Positions 45,640 through 64,000 of a stretch of 64,000 nt of DNA are shown in pieces. Each line of letters begins with the position of its first letter. Within the stretch, counting starts at the first letter, position 1. The notes below the pieces were generated by a model. The model did not search any database. It had not been told where the DNA came from and was given only the letters and a program-made list of their open reading frames with translations. A program made the position numbers and the translations under genes. Source of the stretch: Muraenolepis orangiensis (Eukaryota > Chordata > Actinopteri > Gadiformes > Muraenolepididae); NCBI GenBank assembly GCA_027704905.1, contig JANIIK010000686.1:62001-126000 (forward strand). Direction: 5' to 3'.

Positions 45640-46010
45640 GAGTAATTCACATGTCCGCTAAAAATTAAGAGTGAATGTACCACTTTAAGAGTACAATAAA
45701 ACATAAAATCTAATAAAAAATAAGTAAGTTACCACTTTAAGAGTATCATAAAACATAAACTCTAATAAAAAATAAGTAAGTTACCACTTTAAGAGTATCA
45801 TAAAACATAAACTCTAATAAAAAATAAGTAAGTTACCACTTTAAGAGTATCATAAAACATAAAATCTAATAAAAAATAAGTAAGTTACCACTTTAAGAGT
45901 ATCATAAAACATAAAATCTAATAAAAAAATCAGTAAGTTACCACTTTAAGTATCATACAAGTATCATCAAATCTAATCAAAATAAGTAAGTTACCGTTAT
46001 AAGCGTACCA
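45640..46010. repeat. 52-bp tandem repeat in the retroelement leader
   Basis: Five to six copies with gttaccactttaagagtatc and ataaaacataaa. Confidence 0.9.
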
Positions 46011-46059
46011 TAAGCGTGCCTTGGAAGATACTAAAGAACACATGTTATATGTTGGTAAA

Positions 46060-46380
46060 TTGGGGCCCTTTGTGGACCTCGTAGTTATTTCATGGTAGAT
46101 GTGGTTCTTTGTGATACTGTAGGCCTTGGTAGCATGTTGGTAAATTGGGGCCCTTTGTGGACCTCGTAGTTATTTCATGGTAGATGTGGTTCTTTGTGAT
46201 ACTGTAGGCCTTGGTAGCATGTTGGTAAATTGTGGCCCTTTGTGGACCTCGTGGTTATTTCATGGACCAGGCGGTGGTTCTTTGTGATATTGCAGGCCTT
46301 GTTAGCATACGTAGCCCTTTGTGGACCTCATGGTTATTTCATGGACCACGTGGTTCTTTGTGGAACTACAGGTACCACAG
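46060..46380. repeat. About 85-bp tandem repeat in the retroelement
   Basis: Three to four copies with ccctttgtggacctcgtagt and tatttcatgg. A pair of 55-bp repeats with gagagaagcatggtctctcc follows at 46455-46545. 46560-46945 shows nothing recognisable. Confidence 0.85.
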
Positions 46381-46947
46381 GTACAGGGTACGTACTACAA
46401 GAGTTTGAGTCGCCATTGAGTCGCAATGTAAATCCAACCCGATGACGAGGTTGTTAGTATGCAAATGAAGAGAGAAGCATGGTCTCTCCTTTAGTCTGTT
46501 CGTATGCAAATAAGGAGAGAAGCATGGTCTCTCCTTTGTTCTGTTCTTTGTATGAAACATATGGGTTGTTTCCACGTGATGCGAGTAAATAACCTACTCT
46601 ACTAAACCAGAGGTAGAGCTCACCTTCTTGGTTTAACTTTCAGAAGTTTAATAACTTAAATCTAGTTCTCAGCGCGCTTTAGGCTGAATGGAGGCTATTA
46701 ATCCTTCTTCTTTTTTCAAGTGTGGCTCAGTTTTCTGGGCCACGTATAATCGTTACCCTATAAACTTTTCATGTTCTTGTATGACTGTAGGATTGATATG
46801 GCTAATTCATTTCGGCTGGGTCATTCATACAGATTTCAATAAGAAAATAACTGTTTGTAATTTATATTAGTGAGAAAACGAGGCCAAAGCACCAATTCCT
46901 TGGACGGCCAGTAGGGATCTGAGGTCAGAACCATACTCAGTTAAACC

Positions 46948-47244
<297 letters not shown>

Positions 47245-47344
47245 GTTTAAGCTGAGCCTGATACACACATACCTATTGATATACTGAAACATATAAGAAA
47301 CAGTTGAGCTGTTATACAGCAATAAAGGGGTTGCAATCCCTAGT

Positions 47345-47900
47345 ATATTCATTTTGTTTTATTTTATTCATTCATTCATTGATTAATTTGATTTGTTGAT
47401 TGATTTTGTTTTATTTGATAATTCATTCATTGATTAATTTGAGTTGTTGATCACTGGAAGTTGTTTTATTTGATTCATTCATTCATTGATTAATTTGATT
47501 TGATTGATTTTGTTTTATTTGATAATTCATTCATTGATTAATTTGAGTTGTTGATTACTGGAAGGTGTTTTATTTGATTCATACATTCATTCATTTGATT
47601 CGTTGATTCATTTTGTTTTATTGGATAATTCATTCATTTTGTTTTATTTGGTTCATTCATTCATTCATTTGATTTGATGATTGTTTTTGTTTTATTTGAT
47701 TCATCCATTCATTCATTCATTTGATTCGTAGATTGTTTTTGTTTTATTTGATTAATCCATTCATTCATTCATTTGATTCATTGATTGTTTTTGTTTTATT
47801 TGATTCATCCATTCATTCATTCATTTGATTTGTTGATTGATTTTGTTTTATTTTGATTCATTCATTTATTGATTTGATTCATTTGATTCGTTTGGGGTAT
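47345..47900. repeat. TTCATTCATTGATT-type tandem repeats in the retroelement
   Basis: Degenerate units of about 60 bp with gattgattttgttttatttg and attcattcattcat. No coding content. Confidence 0.85.
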
Positions 47901-47963
47901 TGTTTTGCCGACTCATTTGATTGATTGGTTTATGTATATTGTGCATTCATTACTATCAAGTGT

Positions 47964-48127
47964 GTTATTTAATGAACAGATTGTTCCGTGAGGCCTCCCC
48001 CACTGACTTCAGAGAACCAAAGAAATGCCCTGATCCAGTCCAGCCAAAACGCTCAAGGCCAGTCAGAACCTTGGTCAAACCTATTCGACTCAAAGACTAC
48101 GACATTGGAGATGTCAACACGGCATAA
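47964..48127 (+). pseudogene. Short basic frame before the Ig-type frame (possible pol end)
   Basis: A small frame ends RTLVKPIRLKDYDIGDVNTA and stops at 48127, overlapping the next start. A basic tail overlapping env is how many retroviral pol genes end, but no integrase domain precedes it, so the assignment is weak. Confidence 0.3.
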
Positions 48128-48876
48128 GTCTCTGAGGAGAAATCAACGAGCAAGACAAGGAAATGAAGTCACAGGAATGAAAGGGAGCTCAGTCATACTC
48201 CCATGTAACATTGGACTCTATAAAGCAGACGCTGTATGGACGAAACTAAACAGGAAACTCAGCGAATTACATCAAATTCCACACATGAAAACAGAATGAA
48301 ACAATTTGGGAATTGTTCACTCCTCATCAAAGATGTCAAACAGGAAGATGAAGGACAATATGAATGCAGAGATCCGAATTTTCCTTTGTTTAACTATAAG
48401 AATACAACCCTAACAATACAAGAGAACAGTGAAAATCTAACACAACCATTAGCAACTTCAATGGAAACAGAAACTCTTATGACTCTAAGTCCACGCACTA
48501 CTTTGAAACCAGCTCCCTCAAACTCAAGTACAATCTTTGTCTCTACCACCATCAACACACTGAGACCGGATTATCTGAACACAGAAGCCTCCACTGCGAG
48601 TATAGCCTTGACTAGCGTAACCAGAATCCCACAAGAACCAAAAGGACTCCAACAGAAGCAACACAACCAGGCTTTGGAGTTGGTCTAATTGTTGTGATCC
48701 TGATAATCAGTTGTGCTATTCCTATCATACGAGGAATGATAACAAGGGGTATTGGTAGAGCGATGAATATACAGGCAGTTCAGATGGCTATCGTGCGAGC
48801 AGAAGAGTATGAAGGCCGATGTGTGTGTTCAATTCTTGAAGATCGGTACACAGTACTTAAACATCAGAGTGTGTGA
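48109..48876 (+). pseudogene. Decayed Ig V-type receptor-like frame: V domain, Ser/Thr-rich stalk, membrane segment
   Basis: Three overlapping frames are colinear. 48109-48297 has VTGMKGSSVILPCNIG and an AVWTK tryptophan, the strand-B cysteine and strand-C of a V-type Ig domain. 48295-48688 has NCSLLIKDVKQEDEGQYECR, the strand-E/F signature, then a Thr/Ser/Pro-rich stalk with N-x-S/T sites. A third frame (to 48876) has a hydrophobic span (VGLIVVILIISCAIPII) and a short tail. Two frameshifts break it. The layout is that of a small type I membrane receptor, at the place where a retrovirus has env. No fusion peptide, furin site or coiled-coil of an envelope is seen. Host capture is my inference. 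Confidence 0.6.
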
Positions 48877-49631
48877 AGAGGTTGTAGGTGTTTGAAGGGC
48901 TGTGCCTAGGACAGGGACAATTATTCAAAATACTGTGAAAGAGAATGAATGATGGACAGACCTAAGTTGGCAAATACTCATCCATTCATATTTCAACTGA
49001 ATTTTATTTTTTAATTTTAATTTTTAATCTTTTTGTTGTATTTGTTTTGAATTATGTTTTTGGATGCTTGGTCAAACTGCAGACTGACTGAGTTTTCCTT
49101 TGGAACCCTGGTGACCACAAGATGAAGCTGATCTTGTGTTTCATTGGTGAATTTATTTGTGTTGTATTGAAGGATTTACTTTGCAAATTTTATTGAAATT
49201 TGTTTGTGGTAACATTGTTACATTTCATTTATTTCCTTTATGTGTATTATTCTGTTCATTTTGAATTTTAATTTTGAATTTTAATTTTATTTTTTTGTTT
49301 TATCAATGTTGTTTTGCAGATTGACACTGGGGTTAGTCACTCTGCAAGGGGGGAGATGAAGGTTTTCATTGATAAACATTTTCATTGATAAACATCTCTA
49401 AATACATAATATGTTGTTGAGAACTACACAGTGATGGGTTACTTTCAAGTATAACCTATTTCAAGCATGTTTACATTTATGTCATACAATAATCAAATAC
49501 AATGTATTTTTTGGGTCTATTATTCAGAGTCAACAGGACTAGTTGAATTTAAATAATGTGAAGAGGCTTAACTAACATGTTTGTCCCTTATAGGATACTT
49601 GGACACAGTGAGGAACCAAAGCAGCTAGGGG

Positions 49632-49901
49632 ATGCTAGCTAAATGTATAAAATGCCTCACATCTGTCTATGAGTGTCTGTTTGAACAGGAGCAGGCAGCC
49701 GATCCAACCTCAGACAAACCATCACCCCAGGTTGAGGACTGGGTATACGTCCGTATCCTAAAACCAACGTGGGTCCAGTCAAACGTTAAGCAATCATACC
49801 AGATCCAAGTCACATCATCTGCCATCCTGGTAGATGTGGACTTTGGGTACATCTCAGCGGTTGTAGTCCAACACAACCTACATATGGATTCCATTGAATA
49901 A
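49632..49901 (+). pseudogene. Frame resembling a retroviral integrase C-terminal domain
   Basis: QVEDWVYVRILKPTW then SYQIQVTSSAILVDV and a following hydrophobic strand resemble the SH3-like end of retroviral integrases (WV-x-V, W, YQV, TA-x-V). It lies after the Ig-type frame, which is the wrong order for pol-env, so it may have moved or be a chance match. Confidence 0.35.
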
Positions 49902-50838
49902 CATCACACCATGCAGATAACAGGGGTTTTTCTTCTACAGCAACATCAAGAAGATTTGCTACAACAGCACATAGATAAAATACCTGATTTAGGGAATCAT
50001 GGGCCCCCTAGGACCACAAAAAACCTGGTTTAGGGAATCATGGGCCCCCTAGGACCACTGATCGTATAATATCTTTTATCAGGATGATAATGGGAAAGTT
50101 GAGATACCTTAGAATTGGTATTACGGGTATGATGGGTCAACTCATTCCATTGATATTGTTTTTAAATACATATGTGATTGAATGTTTTTGATTAACTGAG
50201 ATTTTATTTTTCAATATGTTTTTGATATAATGCAATCATACAAGTGTGGTTTAATGGTTATGAAGCCTATTCGTATCAGATTAACAGATTTTGTGTTTGT
50301 TTTGATTGTGTTTAATGTTTTGTGCTTAATTCCCCCCAGGGAATGGTGAATCATAAATGAAGACCTTAAGGAATGTAATCTTGAATAAGAAAACATGGAC
50401 ATTGTTTTACTATTGCTGAATATCAGTGTTTTCATTTTGTGCTACATATATACATATTTACCAGAGAGTATATTTACTGAGATACCAGAGAGTAATAATA
50501 CTACATTATGCAATATTCACAGAAAGGGGTTTAATCAGAGTTACAATGCTTGAACTAACGCATGCATGAACCTTGTGAACAATTAACTTTACAGGAAGTC
50601 CTGAAGGAGAACAGTGACTGTGGTTTTTCAATGATGTTACACTGTATGCAGTACAATCGCATATGGTTTTTCAAATTGGCGGTTAAATTTTGCTATGACT
50701 CTTTATGTGAATAATATGTTAATTGCACTGTTAATTGTGAAATGGAATGATGAGGCAATTGAAGGTATATGATGTTTTTTATTTTGGTGTGAACATTTTT
50801 GTGTTGGGACTTCTTTATAGAGTCCCAAAGGGGGGATA
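49902..50838. other. Retroelement 3' non-coding region
   Basis: It has a direct repeat of ttagggaatcatgggccccc at 49990 and 50033 and otherwise AT-rich sequence with no frame of note, ending in the polypurine tract aaaggggggata at 50827-50838. The comparable stretch 48877-49631 is likewise AT-rich and empty. Confidence 0.6.
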
Positions 50839-51329
50839 TGTAGTGTATTTTTATACACTAAGTATACAACTAAAACACTATCTGTGATACTGTATGCATT
50901 ATCTGTGATACTGTATGCATTGTAAGGGCCATGTGTATTGAAGTGACCAAAAGGCGCTGCCAGGAAGGCAACCCCCTGGGGTTGCCGGAGATGCGACCAG
51001 CCAGGAATGCGACCCCCCTTGGGGGTTTGAGTCGTAAACTTGTGTGTGACAATGAAGACACCGTGACCAACCAGAGCGCTGGTTGTACCTCTCAGACCAA
51101 TAGTATTAAGTTGATGTTTGTTACTTTGACCACTAGGAGTAGTGGATGTTTTGTGATACTATTGTCTATATAAAGTTTGGTAAAGGAGCGCGTCGCCAGT
51201 TCTGCGAATTGGCACGGCAGGCTCCATCTCGTTGCAACAGATGAATTTGATGCTTTGTTCAATAAACATCTTGAACTTAGTATCCGGACCTCTGAGAAGA
51301 TTCTTATTCCACCAAGTAGAAATTATACT

Positions 51330-51332
<3 letters not shown>
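50839..51332 (+). repeat. 3' LTR (family T)
   Basis: Partner of 44917-45414. Visible differences include actaaaac for actaagac and a 4-base shorter stretch near 51240. Confidence 0.9.
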
Positions 51333-51373
<41 letters not shown>

Positions 51374-51445
51374 TAAGGAGAGGAGGAGAGAGAGAAAAAG
51401 AGACAGAGAGAGAGAGTAAGGAGAGGAGGAGAGAGAGAGAGAGGA
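51333..51445. repeat. (GA)n tract, right side of the split microsatellite
   Basis: It contains the same gtaaggagaggagg interruptions as 44785-44880. Confidence 0.9.
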
Positions 51446-51688
51446 AGATAGATTGTTCAGGGTGTGTGTGTGTGTGTGGGAGTAGAAAGAAAGATGAGTC
51501 ACTCATATTTGATTCGATTCTAATCGAGTATGAGTACACGTACTGACAAAGTACCTATTATACTGAGTACAAGTTCTGACAATGTACCTATTGTACTGAC
51601 AATGTACCTATTATACTGAGTACAAGTTCTGACAATGTACCTGTAACATAAAAATGACTAACACTGAAATAACTGAAATAATAATGTA

Positions 51689-52700
51689 CTGTAATAAAGT
51701 GATATATGATGATATATTAGTGATATATATTGATGATACATCACAGATCAGAGTTGACTACAGTATCTTAGTCTTCTTCCTGCTGTAATAAAGTGATATA
51801 TGATGATATATTAGTGATATATATTGATGATACATCACAGATCAGAGTTGACTACAGTATCTTAGTCTTCTTCCTGCTGTAATAAAGTGATATATGATGA
51901 TATATTAGTGAAATATATTGATGATACATCACAGATCAGAGTTGACTACAGTATCTTAGTCTTCTTCCTGCTGTAATAAAGTGATATATGATATATTTGT
52001 CACGAGAGAGGGAGTGGGTTGGACCCCGAACGCAGACGCCGACAAGTGGAGAGTGATACGAGACGGCTTTATTTCCAAACACACACACACACAAAACACA
52101 AGGGTACACGGGGAGGACGATCCGCGGAGTACCGGCAGGCAGTTGACCGGCGGGTAGTCCGGGACAGGGGGAGGAGTCTGTACCGGGGGTATCGGGTGCG
52201 GAGTACCGGCAGGTAATTGGCAGGCGATGGGTACCAGACGGGAGAACTACATGAATAGTAGAGTAACGACCTCACGCTGGGGTAAAGGAAAGACAACGTA
52301 TATATACCCCAGGTGAGGTGATGAACAAATTACACGGGGGGAAATTGAGTCCAGGTGTGTGTGTGTGTTTGTGTGTGTGGCCAGCGCACGTGGCTTGGCC
52401 ACGCCCCCTGCCAACCAACGTGATTGTTGACAGGAGCGTGTGTGCGCCACCAGCGCACGTGGCTAGGCCACGCCCCCTGCCAACCAACGTGATTGTTGAC
52501 AGGAGCGTGTGTGCGCCACCAGCGCACGTGGCTAGGCCACGCCCCCTGCCAACCAACGTGATTGTTGACAGGAGCGTGTGTGCGCCATCAGCGCACGTGG
52601 CTAGGCCACGCCCCCTGCCAACCACCGTAACCGTGACAATATTAGTGATATATATTGATGATACATCACAGATCAGAGTTGACTACAGTATCTCTCGGTA
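51689..52700. repeat. 94-bp tandem repeat, interrupted by a solo LTR
   Basis: Units with ctgtaataaagtgatatatg and gatgatacatcacagatcag start at 51689, 51783, 51877 and 51971; the last is broken at 51997 and resumes at 52639. Confidence 0.92.
51998..52638 (-). mobile_element. Solo LTR (family S) with perfect target duplication
   Basis: Ends tgtcacga and gtgaca, flanked by atatt at 51993-51997 and 52639-52643. AAATAAA on the minus strand (about 52072) sets orientation. A 68-bp unit with cacgtggctaggccacgccc is repeated about 3.5 times at 52380-52620. Confidence 0.88.
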
Positions 52701-53256
52701 TCAAAGCATGATGAACCAGTTGGTCCAGTTCCCCTCCCAGTTCAGTTCCTTTCAGACTAACCTCTTCTAGGCTGTTGTTCCATGACTCACTCAGTCATGA
52801 ACTATAATAACCTGATTCAAATAAGAACCATAGACAGAGAGCTCTGAGGACCAGAAGCTCAGACACACACAGTCTCTGACAATACTTTGATTCATTTTCA
52901 ATAAAATCAGAATTGTACAATATTGTTATGTCATTTATTATTCAGAAGCATACACTTTAATCAATATAGACTATTGATTACTGACTGCAACTGTTGAGAA
53001 GTTTCTCTAAAATGGTTCACAGTCTAGTTGGGTTGGATTCTTCTTGTGTTGTTTCCTGGTTCGTTTTTCAGGTTACACCCTTTACTGGCAGGCGCACACA
53101 CGCACACACACACACACACACACACACGCACCTACTTGCTCAGCTGAAAATCGTGAGTGTGATTCTCTCATTACATTACATTACATTACATTACAGTCAT
53201 TTAGCAGACGCTTGTATCCTAAGTGACTTCCATCTCTTTCTTCTAGATCCATCGAT
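52701..53256 (+). promoter_or_regulatory. Upstream region of class I gene 2
   Basis: It contains a (CA)n at 53103-53127 and the (ATTAC)n/cagacgctt repeat at 53168-53230 shared with gene 1. I found neither TGACGTCA nor a paired CCAAT box, unlike gene 1. Homology to the gene 1 upstream region begins only near 53157. Confidence 0.5.
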
Positions 53257-60341
<7,085 letters not shown>

Positions 60342-60429
60342 GGAGGAACGGTGAGTGAATCCAACTCTTCAGGAGGACCAACACCTGAACTCCACCTGCT
60401 CCTACTTCCTTCTCCTCGTTGAGTCCCTT

Positions 60430-61640
60430 CCTACAATCTGATTGGTTGTGGTCATACACTAGTGGTCTCCATCTCTGAGTGGAGAACCTTCTCTAGTGTC
60501 GTGTCCACAGTGTTGTTGTGGCGTTAAGAATTTCAAAGTGTAATAACATTCAGATATTTACCACTATTACAACACTAATCATTTATCTTGATCCATAGTG
60601 CGCCAGATCCTTAGGGCCAAGCGCCGACTGGCTGGTGAGTAAAATGTGTTTTTACTGCAGATTAACACTTCAGTATTGAATGAGAGTCTCTGGAATGAAC
60701 TATACAGCTCTGTTGACCTAGATACATCTAGCTAACTGGACTATACAGCTCTGTTGACCTAGATACATCTAGCTCACTGGACTATACAGCTCTGTTGACC
60801 TAGATACATCTAGCTCACTGGACTATACAGCTCTGTTGACCTAGATACATCTAGCTCACTGGACTATACAGCTCTGTTGACCTACATCCATCTAGCTCAG
60901 TGAATTCATTCACTGATTGGTTGTGGTCATACACTTGTGGTCTCCATCTCTGAGTGAAGAACCTCCTCTAGTGTCGTGTCCACAGTGTTGTTGTGGCGTT
61001 AATAATTTCAAAGTGTAATAACATTCAGATATTTACCACGATTACAACACTAATTATTTATCTTGATCCATAGTGCGCCAGATCCTTAGGGCCAAGCGCC
61101 GACTGGCTGGTGAGTAAAATGTGTTTTTACTGCAGATTAACACTTCAGTATTGAATGAGAGTCTCTGGAATGAACTATACAGCTCTGTTGACCTAGATAC
61201 ATCTAGCTAACTGGACTATACAGCTCTGTTGACCTAGATACATCTAGCTCACTGGACTATACAGCTCTGTTGACCTAGATACATCTAGCTCACTGGACTA
61301 TACAGCTCTGTTGACCTAGATACATCTAGCTCACTGGACTATACAGCTCTGTTGACCTAGATCCATCTAGCTCAGTGAATTCATTCACTGATTGGTTGTG
61401 GTCATACACTTGTGGTCTCCATCTCTGAGTGAAGAACCTCCTCTAGTGTCGTGTCCACAGTGTTGTTGTGGCGTTAAGAATTTCAAAGTGTAATAACATT
61501 CAGATATTTACCACGATTACAACACTAATTATTTATCTTGATCCATAGTGTGCAAGATCCTTTGGGCCAAGCCACTGGCTGGTGAGTAAAATGTGTTTTT
61601 ACTGCAGATTAACACTTCAGTATTGAATGAGAGTCCTAGA
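60430..61640 (+). repeat. 475-bp tandem duplication carrying three copies of cytoplasmic exon 6
   Basis: Exon copies at 60599-60634, 61074-61109 and 61549-61581 each follow atccatag and precede gtgagt. The first two are identical in sequence (36 bases, reading RQILRAKRRLAG after the junction); the third has 33 bases and several changes. All are phase 1 on both sides. They lie after the stop in exon 5, so they are translated only if exon 5 is skipped. Confidence 0.8.
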
Positions 61641-62272
61641 TACATCTAGCTCACTGAACTATACAGCTCTGTTGACATAGATACATCTAGCTCACTGGAC
61701 TATACAGCTCTGTTGACCTAGATACATCTACCTCACTGGCCTATACAGCTCTGTTGACCTATATACATCTAGCTCACTGAACTAAACAGCTCTGTTGACC
61801 TAGATACATCTAGCTCACTGGACTATAGAGCTATGTTGACCTAGATACATCTAGCTCACTGGACTATAGAGCTCTGTTGACCTAGATACATCTAGCTCAC
61901 TGGACTATAGAGCTATGTTGACCTAGATACATCTAGCTCACTGGACTATAGAGCTCTGTTGACCTAGATACATCTAGCTCACTGGACGATAGAGCTCTGT
62001 TGACCGAGATACATCTAGCTCACTGGACTATACAGCTCTGTTGACCTAGATACATCTAGCTCACTGGACTATACAGCTCTGTTTACCTAGATACATCTAG
62101 TTCACTGGACTATACAGCTCTGTTGACCTAGATACATCTAGCTCACTGGACTCTACAGCTCTGTTGACCTAGATACATCTAGCTCACTGGACTATAGAGC
62201 TCTGTTGACCTAGATACATCTAGCTCACTGGACTATAGAGCTTTGTTGACCTAGATACATCTAGCTCAGTCA
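60700..62272. repeat. 41-bp minisatellite blocks in gene 2
   Basis: Three arrays (60700-60900, 61178-61378, 61640-62272) of the ggactatacagctctgttga unit, alternating with the exon 6 copies. Confidence 0.95.
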
Positions 62273-62306
62273 TGAATTCAGCTCCTCACATTCTGCTACT
62301 TACCAG

Positions 62307-62367
62307 GTTCTGACACCAGCTCTGAGGTCCCTGGGGAACAGAATCCAGCCCAACCTCTGAACACAGA
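62307..62367 (+). pseudogene. Untranslated tail exon 7 of gene 2
   Basis: After taccag it reads SDTSSEVPGEQNPAQPLN-like sequence as in gene 1 exon 7 but nine bases shorter, with donor gtcagt two bases later, so phase differs. The counterpart of the last exon of gene 1 is not seen; the hAT begins 300 bp further on. Confidence 0.55.
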
Positions 62368-62439
62368 GTCAGTATTTGGTGACATCACAACATTTTAGAG
62401 GAGGGTGATCATATATTTACAGTACATTACTGCAATATA

Positions 62440-62660
62440 TCATCACAGTAATATATTGACAGTATTATGTTAACATCATCACAGTAATATAGTAACAGTA
62501 TTATCTTAACATCATCACAGTAATATAGTAACAGTATTATCTTAACATCATCACAGTAATATAGTAACAGTATTATCTTAACATCATCACAGTAATATAG
62601 TAACAGTATTATCTTAACATCATCACAGTAATATAGTAACAGTATTATCTTAACATCATC
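62440..62660. repeat. 36-bp minisatellite, about six copies
   Basis: Same unit as 28385-29125; cut by the hAT insertion. Confidence 0.95.
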
Positions 62661-62664
62661 ACAG

Positions 62665-64000
62665 CAGTGGCGAAGCGTGTCTATCACAACTGGACCTTCT
62701 GTAGACCAGGGGTTCCCCAACTTTTCAGCCCGCGACCCCCAACATAACAGACCCCCCCCCCCACTATCACCGGAGGGACTGGAACATTAAAAACAACGTG
62801 TGCACAGATCTTCACCATCGAGAACATCGTGAAGTCCAAGGGGGGGGGGGGGGGGGGGGGGTAATCGTGATATTGAAAATTGTGTGGGGCTTTTTTTTCA
62901 GCTGCAACTGATACTGTCGTGAATCTGTCGGAATCAAAATTCCTTTATTCGTCACCCGTACATATATCAAAATATCTATGCACACGTTATTATTAACAAT
63001 AAAAACCTCATGGTCACATCAAGAGGATTCTGAAATCATCTCGCGACCCCCCCCCCCCCCTCGGGGTCCCGCGACCCCCACTTTGGGAACCCCTGCTGTA
63101 GACCACCACCCCCACCATCACCACCACCATTCGAAAATTCAGTTGTTCTAGTCAGACGGACGTCACGGAGGAGTCACTTTATGCCTTATCTCATTTAGGA
63201 AGATCAGATTGTCGCAGCCAATTCCCATGTGTACCCTAGTTGTAAAGCAGTGTCCATGTAGTGAAGAGACCACCACAGACCACCACACACAGGCTATCGG
63301 TTAAAGGGACGGTCTAACACGCTTCACGTGAAAAGGCTTAACGTAACTTTGGAACTTTAAGTTCCAAAATAGCGATCAATAATCACCAAATGTCTCTGGC
63401 ATATGTCTTGTCATTAGCACTTTCACCTGTCAAAATGAAAGTGAAAAGGTGAAAGTGCTAATGACAAAACATATGCAAATTAGGTGATTATTAACGTAAC
63501 TCTTAGTTACGTTAAGTCTTTTCACGTTAAGCGATGCAAAGAAAGATCAAGTCCAAACTCTCAATTCAAATGCACAACAATGCTTAACAAACCCAAGTCA
63601 GCCATTAACTAATCAGTCAACAAGTGTGTGGAAACAAAATGCAACAACCAGCTGAGACAAAACCAGCAAAGACAAATGAGTGTCACTCACCAATGATGTT
63701 CACTTGAAGACCAAATCCATTCTCCTGTCCTTCTGGATGAATGGTTCGACCACCATCAGGTCATAAAGATGATCGCTTTTCAGATCCAAAATAAGTTCCA
63801 ATTCCCTGCTCTCTTGTCGGTCCCAAACAGCAACACTCCCATCAGTAGAGCCTCTTGTGGCTAGTAGAGCCCGTTAGCCACGGGTATCTTTCCCAGTTGC
63901 TACTCTGAAAATGGCGAACATAACCTGCTTTAACTACTTGAGTCAGCTCCAGATTGTCAGGTGTTGGACGGCCTTTTTTAATAATGTCCATCTTAACATT
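62665..64000 (+). mobile_element. hAT family-1 element, truncated by the window end
   Basis: It starts cagtggcgaagcgt inside the 36-bp minisatellite, preceded by catcacag as candidate duplication. It follows 35017-36313 closely, with a longer G run near 62840 and a single copy of the 33-bp unit. The foldback is at about 63325-63530 and the zinc-finger-type frame (minus strand) at about 63858-64000. Confidence 0.92.

Overview
The window is vertebrate nuclear DNA from a teleost fish. It carries two U-lineage-like MHC class I genes, a TRIM39/bloodthirsty-like RING-B-box-coiled-coil-B30.2 gene of the kind linked to class I in fish, and fish-type LINEs, hAT elements, a chromodomain Ty3/Gypsy element and tRNA-derived SINEs. 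Micro- and minisatellites fill much of the rest. That density together with repeated class I genes is reminiscent of codfishes (Gadiformes), but this is a weak inference and the species cannot be fixed from the sequence.

Layout. 1-11.4 kb is a transposon graveyard: the end of a hAT element, a second hAT, an antisense L1 split by a solo LTR, a Harbinger-like element, and one young Ty3/Gypsy chromovirus (6506-10929) whose two LTRs look identical. 11.9-16.4 kb is the first copy of a segmental duplication holding a broken two-exon Ig/transmembrane gene, a 41-bp minisatellite and a hAT. 16.5-18.2 kb is a G-rich minisatellite and the class I promoter. 18.2-29.3 kb is class I gene 1, with a 5.7-kb Tx1-clade LINE in intron 3. 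31.5-37.0 kb is the second copy of the duplication. 37-41 kb is minisatellites and LINE/SINE pieces. 41.1-44.1 kb is the TRIM gene (minus strand). 44.9-51.3 kb is an LTR retroelement whose env position holds a decayed immunoglobulin V-type/stalk/membrane reading frame. 53.2-62.4 kb is class I gene 2, interrupted in intron 1 by a 3.4-kb hAT. The window ends inside another copy of the first hAT family.

How the pieces relate. The region reads as a tandem array of [Ig/TM relic + minisatellite + hAT + class I gene] units; the second unit has been stretched by the TRIM gene and the retroelement. Class I gene 1 reconstructs cleanly over eight phase-consistent exons. Gene 2 keeps intact groove and alpha3 domains but has several changed groove-anchor residues, a five-residue gap in alpha2, extra cysteines and a stop immediately after the membrane segment; its downstream cytoplasmic exon is triplicated. 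Introns of the two genes are far more alike than exons 2 and 3. Products act at the cell surface in antigen display (class I) and probably as a cytosolic ubiquitin ligase (TRIM). Exon calls rest on splice motifs, phase and family knowledge, with no transcript evidence.
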